Shown piece after piece: positions 9,001 to 11,886 of a DNA stretch of 11,886 nucleotides. Source of the DNA: JAXGQD01 sp964401615 (lineage in GTDB: Bacteria; Bacillota; Clostridia; Saccharofermentanales; Fastidiosipilaceae); assembly GCA_964401615.1 (NCBI GenBank), contig CAYNZF010000063.1, forward strand, positions 1 to 11,886, read 5' to 3'. Positions within the stretch are counted from its first letter, which is position 1. Each line of letters opens with the position of its first letter. Made by a program: the position numbers and the translations under genes. The notes beneath the pieces are model-generated. The model had not been told where the DNA came from. It searched no databases and was given only the letters and a program-made list of their open reading frames with translations.

Positions 9001-11886
9001 CAAAGTGCGGTTGGTGATTCATACATGCTAGGAGCACTTTTTGCCAAAGGCAGCAATACTGTCATAGCTAACAGTAATGATACAACCGAAGCTGGAGTGG
9101 GTGACTCAGTCAAAATTATCGCAGGTCTTTTCAAAATCACTGCTTATGGAAACAACCGCAATTATGCGGAAGCGATGGCCGGTGCGGATGGTTTGGCAGC
9201 CGGAAACGTAGCGCATGCAGTCACTTCCAATACCAGTTCAACGACCACTAAGCTTGGCTTGGGCAGTTCTGTCCTGGCGGATGCAATAGAAATCTATGCG
9301 CAACACCTGGCTGATTTCAACAGCAAAGTGGACAGCAGCAGTTCTCATCTGGCCGGCGGCAGCGGCGCTTTTGCCGATAACACGGTCAACGCAACCGTCT
9401 TGATCGATGTCGCGGCGAATGTCTTGCTTAGCGCTTACGATATTCTCGTCAACGCAAGCAACAGCAGTCTTAAAGATTGGCTGGCAGGGGACGCGAACAA
9501 CAGCAGAGCAGCCTCCGGAGGTATTGCCGGTTTGGCGGCTGCCCGCAGCATGACCACCCTGATTCACAACACCAGCATCGTGGTCGGTGCTCAAGCGAAT
9601 TTGACCTTGATCGGTGATCCCTTTGATCCGGGCACGCTCACCTTGCAAGCCTTAAATGACGTGTACGCGCGTGACAAAGCTCGTCTGGAAAGTGGTGATT
9701 TTGTCTCGCTCAGCAAAGCGGACTCTATCATCAACGCGACAGCTCTGAATGCTTCAGTCGTTTTAGGTAATGGTGTCCATTTGACCAGCGTAGGTGACAT
9801 CAATCTGTCCGCGCGAACCACTACGGATATTTTGACCGATGTCTATTCCAGCACCTGGGGTGCAGCCGCCGCTGCACTTGGTGAGACCAAGTCTTTGGTC
9901 ACAGCGAACAACCAGGTTACCGTTGGACCGTCGGCGATTCTCTACGCCGAGGGAGCAATTAATCTCCTGGCAGGACGCAACAGTGCAGGCCAGGTGAACG
10001 TCTTCAAACTTACCGCGCAGACCTACATTCGTAACAACACCGCTTTCCCAGTCGTTACGAATCCGCAAGCGGATGCCAGCTTCAATCAGACCAACAACAT
10101 TACAATCAACACAGGCGCGGAACTCCGCTCCGTCAAAGACGTCAACTTACTGACTGAAGAAGGCATACGCATCTTGGTCGGTCTTGGAACGGGTCACGAC
10201 TTCTATCGAGATCTGGTAGGCGCTGAAATCAGGGTTGAAAAGACTGACATGGTCAGCCAATCCACCGTACGGGTGGATGGCTCCATTTGGGTCGGTATCC
10301 GTAACAAGCAATACTTGACGATTGATGCTAACGGAGTTGTGACTTTGCAAAGTGAAGACGGTGTCACCATTACCCGGACCACTGAGCAGCTCGGGACAAC
10401 CCTCACGGCTGAACTGGCCAGACTCAAGATCCTCAGCCAGAAATACGCCGGCACAGAGGCGGGCAACGCGTTTAATGCTCAAATCGCATTTATCATCTCT
10501 GAATTGCAACTGCAGGGCTTCACCGTCGTACTAAACAATGACGGCAGCTATACCGTTGAGATGGATGTCTATGTCGACGTGATCATTGTCGATGACATCT
10601 GGGCACAATCGGCCAACATCAACGTCGCATCCAAGTCCTTTATAGGAAGCGGCCGTCTCTTTGCCCCCGGCGACGCAGAAATCACGATTCTGAACGCCAG
10701 TCCGGCTTACCTTGTCATCAACCGATTGACGATTCCCGAAACCGAAGGTGGCAACCTCTTCTTCAATGGGATCAAGATGAATGCCGCGGGAACAGCCGCC
10801 AGCAATGCTCTGATCAACGGTAACCAGACCGCAGTGGCAGTCTTTACCACGATTGAGACCAGCGCCACTTCACTGGCACCGGCAATCACGATCAGAAACA
10901 CCTATGTTGGAGCCGGCAGGAAACCGGACATCACCCTGAAAGGCACGATCCGCAATGTCGGTTCCGTCGCCAAACCGGGTACGGTGACCATCAACTCGAC
11001 CGGCGGCATCAGCAGTCAGGCAGACATCAATACTGGTACGCTGACCTTAAACGCCAGTGGCAACTTCGTGCAAAGCTACATTGATACCTTCTACAATGTA
11101 GGCGGTGAGACTCGAATTCAGTGGGGCATAGTCAGCCGCGGCCGTGAGAACGATACCAAAGCCAGATTGGCTGCTCAATTTATTGCGCGCTCATACCCAG
11201 GCTACAATCCGCCATTTAACGGATACTTACCATCAGAAATAACCAATATCAACGCTTTGATCAATGGAATTCTGAGTGCTCCCAGCAAACAGGATCCCGT
11301 GCGTAGTGAACTGCGGGCAGCCAACATCTTTATCGCGGCTCGCTACTTAAACATCAACGGCCTGATCCAAGCCGGCCATGCCGAACAGGTCATCGAGCTG
11401 GGTGATGCTTACAATTCCAAGATTGCCGCCTATAAAGTTCAAGTCGCTCAGACTCATAACTACAACTACCTTGATTATTTCCTGGTTCAAAAGGCGGACA
11501 TAAAATTCTATTACGATCCGGTCAACGACCGTATCTTGCTGGCCGATGTCACAGTACGCGGTGGCTACATTGAGTTGTTCGGTCACATCATCAGCACAGG
11601 CTGCGGTACCATTTCCGCACTGGATGGCTTCGGTACCATAAGAGTCACCAATTTGACAGATTACAGCCTGGCAATCAGTTCGTTGGATACCGGTACAGGA
11701 ACTAATGGCAGAATCAAGATTACCGATACCTCTCAGAAGACCGTGGTTGACGGAAAGACGTATTACAAAATCACCCAGTACAACAGAGTCTACAACATCA
11801 GCACAGGGACCTATAAAATCGAGGTCAGGGAATGGTGGAGTAATCAAAGTACACCTACTGCTCCGACACGTGTCATCGAAAACAGC
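1..11886 (+). CDS. Giant beta-strand-repeat filamentous adhesin (LktA/FHA-like), internal fragment, open at both ends
   Basis: One uninterrupted reading frame runs from the first to the last base (3,962 codons, no stop); the true start and stop are outside the window, so no start codon or ribosome binding site can be assigned. The product is rich in Ala, Gly, Val, Thr, Ser, Ile and Asn, with about nine cysteines in all. Residues ~18-2517 are degenerate beta-strand repeats with recurring elements such as GTAAISGV, 'xIGD' turns and 'ASGDISV' strands. Residues 2518-2928 carry five GSWxxDGF repeats. Residues 2929-3360 return to beta repeats, 3461-3506 look helical, and 3521-3962 look like a right-handed beta-helix. 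This architecture matches, from knowledge of the family, giant leukotoxin LktA-like or filamentous-haemagglutinin-like surface proteins; adhesion or filament formation outside the cell is inferred. No signal peptide, TPS domain, autotransporter barrel or LPxTG is visible, as expected for an internal piece. Open frame: near certain. Beta-repeat surface protein: high. Adhesin function: moderate. Confidence 0.93.
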   Translation, partial: METTPPAIPGKNTQSKTSIQIAAAVAVNISKHQALVNISGILTAKNIAVLADHAGNYRTLGSGIAATMPGGTSTGGASIGLGVAVMVNSSKAFATLVGTITATGDALTTADDGSIAVKADLTQNLDGIYRGLLGAQALAGSVSGNATVGAAGAVAVLVSITETGADIAASAVVRGGAVSLDATDKSKFAVRAGALTYSSGAKISAGASFALIYAHNQVHALIGDNASVTAVSLSMKAAKLEVTAADYVPARGLDSLLPAGSDPLSLDQHEENPETETSESQSFTLDINLSTEDLLANLDFLNFLSSANYYVEAIAGTINTGTGTTVALAGSVAMIFAYNTIKTLIGSGAVIDLSGNLAAVASSKTNARIIAGTLSVSNAKAGVGLTTGFLLDDEEVLVQLGSIAAAHNITADASADTNAQVFTVAAAVTPTGTGIGGSINVILNSNSVTAEVLGHAMINASGDVSIKALNDSDLLLVALSVSGGQTAAGGTLAVIIDSSATQAEVCADAEITTTGGFILVDSSNLANLLAVLASASGASGTAAVAGTVSILIARSNTEALLGDRAKLTASGDISVLAASDVSLLAVLASVAGTPGTVAVGATINIFIFNRDLKAASGLNAVLKAGGNVLIQSLATDWICLVSAAGSAAGTAAISGVMVVVIGSSRVTAETGDATQIEAEGSIGLIASQETEFFNGAGSVAIGGTAGVGATLVTAVLSNEVTAQTGPGSILTATAALPFDTGIRRPNNKDKRRGIIISAFASETYVLAAISGAAAGTAAISGVVQTLIVSNKTKAIVGDRSELTAGDPETDTSSDSDSGVLVEAEDVSHLWNCAGALSAGGTVGVGVTAIILVFDKDVVASIGDERESTDTSPANTGLVKSMGYIQVTADASDILVMLSVSYAIAGTAAIGVGGNVMIFKNETFARVSGTLDARLDTLVSADSESELINIAISEMGGGTAAVGGAGVVTFYSGTTRASAAAGTKINTVFTTFGKVTLSAYSQELLEVTGVGVSISGVASVSGTVIVVVTEVVTKAFTEDLVQITAQKLDVLAEDSYSLLGIAGTLAVSGTAGVGVTAIVSYSGNTVSAYIGTNNIINTTGTAIVAGETTGITVMAQSNRDVRTYAMTAGGGQVGVGVTLMVVIVGGKLTQDSADELSKGFNPSSFMVLIFGSADSKAASHKDSTLGTKLSGDGTKQSGTQIGSSDSFDGAGGYRGTEDDPAPTDLDPDESTNSDYLSASQQFNAQPLGVPKDSTSALVGSGSVLTSKTNITIEAIDNLTAELFTGTFSLGLYAAVGAGVAVTVLYSNVIAQVDSGASLSADGDILVQAWAGSVSVPFAADRTAMNENLEGSLEQDPDSLSSLTIRALSFTGGGAIAGVSAAVASVTFSSNIFARMNGTITKANSLTVKAISNYPGIMATTLTATGGGVAIGASFALVLVNSHIESSIGANANVSGTGSVNVRSDITISALAVATAAAGGGVAGNGAVALVVNRLRSDSFIGQGVTITGIEIETDDVLENTTDVTLESVADVRARAIIISAAFGSTAMNLSAALVILQPTVLTYIGATPGASSTGYAALANAASLNGSNRATGLIDVRNLSVTNDLTDHAKVTITAFAIGACGMNGMILLVFDRSIAKAAINGANIEAGNITVDAYQNAEAKALAASLAVGSVAVGINVSYVQLRSDNQALIDTTGATVKASGDISVYAGRSDDINSMKAEAKAISGNAGLIAVGLNVAIADQMSINKATIIVAGSPADATPSLSVTGALNVLAHSNVTTAATVTGVNVGGLSILASFAIAILRSQQLASVEGSGRLAADSMNIEAYLNDDNEIACAATIETGSGGLITVTALIAAAYGRSENKTLLSVGKFEVSGRVNLLSQGSSKVDTNIRNITGPSYFTATVAVGFAYAQSLFSSQLVLTAGTLSYAGSLNVLTHSIMLAESTVTPSAGGSDSGGIDTSKYNFKLNTATAVLTATNKALISGTGSLGVSQNILVKAEGDARAKATIITAVLCVNVVSVAASFATALLDAQQEASISDATITSVYALTVQSLLNQGLTEGASATLGGNSGSASIGLIDIKANVATALADADNTAKLSKARIMASGLLTVDASGTSFARAAVSPPDVSISFAGIGLTNLYADADGLFIATIDTSGVVVRAANITINNNYTARADAVGVQPAGGTGGISLSLLTVTTNFAVANVGTNAEASIFGTGEIRVNQDLKINLLGTVNAVARIPGATISVNAAQIVANVAYAKLAAIQSAYIKDSAVIAGRDVLMTALLNRSEASATPTGKANASVGCNGGLDVSFVSVSANTATAETITQSTSYIEDANMSVAGHLQVKSLVASFADAIIDVASVSLVGIGAVFSTANSNGQTNAYITGSSLIRSGSLLIHAESGDKATATANASSGGAVDISGNFARVNITSSVKAYTDANSNIITMKDIEISAILTPEAQAVVNGHAVSLFKAGLSDAGVTVTPIIETYIGDNSVVVAGAQLLANNPTLTFSSAAIYSGSSSLQFISNSGVVADSTALTFTADAVNGDKITRATGSWTTDGFRIGDRIYVAGLPGQTRFYLYTVASISATELVLADLTLAGSIADPSIFTAVAVSSDTPQIRRTTGSWLTDGFAPEQVITISGSASNNGEYGVFEISSDGKTLRFFPGTILTAETSTSSAIVITADTADRILRSSGSWRTDGFAAGQTIRVFNTTANDGEYLIDSISADGRYLILTSQDLLTQAVDSDAVLSIINLSPTTNQVTSTSLKFFSQAELDQVSGLALTFTDKGDDPDEISRNLGSWLLDGFLPGQTITVLASASNNLTFQISSISEDGKILYLTYAAAVVNEVSTNGAIAITAPTVDRIYRSSGTWAGDGFKVGQLIQVANTTENDGEYEIKAISADGRWLTLQTADLMINGTEPQARLTVHLSEACLAINAVQLVPLNGAGYTAQAAAHASAGTLVGIAATQAAITGTSSVKAWIGQGSSINVAAIAEVNAFNFTRQSAVGDSYMLGALFAKGSNTVIANSNDTTEAGVGDSVKIIAGLFKITAYGNNRNYAEAMAGADGLAAGNVAHAVTSNTSSTTTKLGLGSSVLADAIEIYAQHLADFNSKVDSSSSHLAGGSGAFADNTVNATVLIDVAANVLLSAYDILVNASNSSLKDWLAGDANNSRAASGGIAGLAAARSMTTLIHNTSIVVGAQANLTLIGDPFDPGTLTLQALNDVYARDKARLESGDFVSLSKADSIINATALNASVVLGNGVHLTSVGDINLSARTTTDILTDVYSSTWGAAAAALGETKSLVTANNQVTVGPSAILYAEGAINLLAGRNSAGQVNVFKLTAQTYIRNNTAFPVVTNPQADASFNQTNNITINTGAELRSVKDVNLLTEEGIRILVGLGTGHDFYRDLVGAEIRVEKTDMVSQSTVRVDGSIWVGIRNKQYLTIDANGVVTLQSEDGVTITRTTEQLGTTLTAELARLKILSQKYAGTEAGNAFNAQIAFIISELQLQGFTVVLNNDGSYTVEMDVYVDVIIVDDIWAQSANINVASKSFIGSGRLFAPGDAEITILNASPAYLVINRLTIPETEGGNLFFNGIKMNAAGTAASNALINGNQTAVAVFTTIETSATSLAPAITIRNTYVGAGRKPDITLKGTIRNVGSVAKPGTVTINSTGGISSQADINTGTLTLNASGNFVQSYIDTFYNVGGETRIQWGIVSRGRENDTKARLAAQFIARSYPGYNPPFNGYLPSEITNINALINGILSAPSKQDPVRSELRAANIFIAARYLNINGLIQAGHAEQVIELGDAYNSKIAAYKVQVAQTHNYNYLDYFLVQKADIKFYYDPVNDRILLADVTVRGGYIELFGHIISTGCGTISALDGFGTIRVTNLTDYSLAISSLDTGTGTNGRIKITDTSQKTVVDGKTYYKITQYNRVYNISTGTYKIEVREWWSNQSTPTAPTRVIENS
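736..924 (+). other. Acidic hydrophilic insertion in the giant protein (residues ~246-308)
   Basis: After the strand KLEVTAA the repeat pattern stops for about 60 residues. The segment contains a Pro/Leu stretch, then a Glu/Ser/Thr-rich run (EENPETETSES), then Leu/Asp/Asn-rich sequence (LSTEDLLANLDFLNFL) that could be a short helix. The beta-repeat pattern resumes at YYVEAIAGTINTGTGT. It is probably a surface-exposed loop or small subdomain bulging from the beta stack. No known domain recognised. Confidence 0.6.
2206..2259 (+). other. Strongly basic loop in beta-repeat block 1 (residues ~736-753)
   Basis: Between the strands SILTATA and IIISAFAS lies a loop reading IRRPNNKDKRRG, with six Arg/Lys in twelve residues. 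This is the most basic stretch of the window, which is otherwise neutral to acidic. It may be an exposed loop, a protease-sensitive site or a site binding an anionic surface; the sequence does not decide between these. Confidence 0.55.
2416..2454 (+). other. Acidic Asp/Ser/Thr loop after an IVGD turn (residues ~806-818)
   Basis: The strand ELTAG is followed by DPETDTSSDSDSG and then by the next strand VLVEAED. A comparable polar loop (near 2590-2646, containing ERESTDTSPANTG) follows the next repeat's SIGD turn. Both loops replace the normally tight turn before the 'I-x-V-x-A' strand, so they likely project from the same edge of the beta stack. Confidence 0.55.
3433..3762 (+). other. Long polar insertion dividing two beta-repeat blocks (residues ~1145-1254)
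   Basis: About 110 residues without the repeat pattern. They begin after the strand VTLMVVIVGG and end where ALVGSGSVL and NITIEA restore the usual turn and strand. Composition changes to Ser, Asp, Lys, Gly and Gln, with stretches such as TKLSGDGTKQSGTQIGSSDS and an acidic part EDDPAPTDLDPDESTNSD. The placement, inside a unit between its hydrophobic strand and its 'x-IG-x-G-x-V' strand, indicates an extended loop rather than a separate gene or a broken unit. The Asp-rich part superficially resembles calcium-binding loops but fits no complete EF-hand, dockerin or RTX motif. Likely disordered or a flexible hinge. Confidence 0.65.
3763..7551 (+). repeat. Beta-repeat block 2 of the giant protein (residues ~1255-2517)
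   Basis: Resumes the pattern of block 1 in more diverged form: SGASLSADGDILVQA near 3940-3981, GATVKASGDISVYAGRSDD near 5083-5142, GSGRLAADSMNIEAYLNDDNE near 5431-5493, DSAVIAGRDVLMTALLNRSEA near 6802-6864, and ETYIGDNSVVVAGAQLL near 7447-7497. The strands preceding each turn are of the type LAVGSVAVGINVSYV or GGVAIGASFALVLVNS. Spacing varies because of small loops. Known giant LktA-like proteins have the same alternation, supporting one continuous elongated beta structure across this block. Confidence 0.82.
7552..7629 (+). repeat. Lead-in segment copy 1, before GSW repeat R1
   Basis: The 26 residues before R1 begin SLQFISNSGVVADSTALTFT. The stretch before R4 begins SLKFFSQAELDQVSGLALTF and ends in the same ALTFT strand followed by an Asp-rich turn. 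The two align over their whole length with one gap, so they are copies of one another. Confidence 0.75.
8287..8367 (+). repeat. Lead-in segment copy 2, before GSW repeat R4
   Basis: This 27-residue segment is the main part of the extra 35 residues that separate the Trp codons of R3 and R4. It matches the lead-in of R1 (shared SL-x-F-x-S and ALTFT) and ends in KGDDP before the DEI of R4. It marks the start of a second, shorter copy of the cassette. Confidence 0.75.
8785..10080 (+). repeat. Beta-repeat block 3 of the giant protein (residues ~2929-3360)
   Basis: Beta repeats of the earlier type resume right after the GSW cassette: HASAGTLVGIAATQAAITGT then VKAWIGQGSSINVAAIAEV near 8926-8985, LGLGSSVLADAIEIYAQHLAD near 9253-9315, VVLGNGVHLTSVGDINLSA near 9757-9816, and VTVGPSAILYAEGAINLLAGR near 9919-9975. 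Units here are more polar, richer in Asn and Ser, and are separated by segments resembling 'SGGIAGLAAARSMTT'. This series is the expected lead-up to the C-terminal part of LktA-like giant adhesins. Confidence 0.8.
10081..10380 (+). other. Transition module between repeats and C-terminal region (residues ~3361-3460)
   Basis: Begins with a last repeat-like strand pair (NITINTGAELRSVKDVNLLT), followed by EEGIRILVGLGTGHDFYRDL and then strands separated by turns (VRVDGSIWVGIRNKQYLTID). The order 'strand, EEG, GTG-x-DFYRD, then VGIxNKQ-LTID' is one I associate with giant filamentous adhesins near the end of their repeat region. That association is from memory and was not checked by search. No catalytic motif seen. 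Confidence 0.55.
10381..10518 (+). other. Predicted alpha-helical or coiled-coil segment (residues ~3461-3506)
   Basis: TEQLGTTLTAELARLKILSQ is followed by a short Gly-containing linker and then FNAQIAFIISELQLQG. Leu/Ile/Ala recur at about every third or fourth position, and Gly and Thr give way to Glu, Lys, Arg, Gln and Leu. This is the clearest helical candidate in a protein that otherwise reads as beta strand. It could be a helical hairpin interrupting the beta stack or an oligomerisation element. Confidence 0.6.
10561..11886 (+). other. FHA-like beta-helix region near the C-terminal side (residues ~3521-3962, continues past window)
   Basis: The Gly/Ala strand repeats are gone and longer, less repetitive strands appear. 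Notable stretches are APGDAEITILNASPAYLVIN (about 10663-10722), NIFIAARYLNINGLIQAG (about 11323-11376), YIELFGHIISTGCGTISALD (about 11566-11625) and RIKITDTSQ (about 11710-11736). The pattern of 'xIxIxGxIxSxGxGxI' strands is characteristic of filamentous-haemagglutinin-like right-handed beta helices. A helical, Pro-containing insert (about 11158-11310, with SYPGYNPPFNGYLPSEI) interrupts it. Aromatic residues are commoner than in the upstream blocks. The frame is still open at the last codon, so further domains follow outside the window. Confidence 0.65.

Noticed and set aside
10352..10534. Forward open frame of 60 codons in another frame (also one at 3458-3790)
   Set aside because: Both overlap the giant frame completely, begin within repeat or insertion sequence, and encode Ser/Pro/Arg-rich peptides with no family resemblance.

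Overview
The whole window is the interior of one giant protein-coding gene on the + strand. Reading from base 1, all 3,962 codons are open: the first base starts a codon, the last base ends one, and I found no in-frame stop when translating every line by hand. Neither the start nor the stop codon of the gene lies inside the window, so the real protein is longer than 3,962 residues. There is no intergenic space, and I see no RNA gene, promoter, terminator, insertion sequence or CRISPR array.

The protein is a very long, low-complexity, beta-strand-repeat surface or secreted protein. It is rich in Ala, Gly, Val, Thr, Ser, Ile and Asn and has only about nine cysteines. Its basic repeat (a Gly/Ala-rich hydrophobic strand, a strand ending in an 'A-x-IGD' turn, then 'A-x-G-D-I-x-V-x-A') is typical of the leukotoxin LktA-like / filamentous-haemagglutinin-like giant adhesins. 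Layout by nucleotide: 52-3432, first beta-repeat block with several hydrophilic loops; 3433-3762, a long acidic Ser/Gly/Asp-rich insertion; 3763-7551, second beta-repeat block; 7552-8784, an inserted cassette of five ~70-residue 'GSWxxDGF' repeats with a visible higher-order duplication; 8785-10080, third beta-repeat block; 10081-10380, a transition module; 10381-10518, a predicted helical segment; 10561-11886, a less repetitive beta-helix-like region resembling the C-terminal parts of giant filamentous adhesins.

The organism cannot be named from this sequence. GC content by eye is moderate (about 50-55%), the standard code is used, and relatives of this kind of protein are known from diderm bacteria (Fusobacterium leukotoxin; giant ORFs in Chlorobi, Omnitrophota and others), so a Gram-negative-type bacterium is the likely source. 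The expected role, by family, is an exported filament or cell-surface adhesin. The secretion signal, any two-partner secretion domain and any membrane anchor would lie outside this window.
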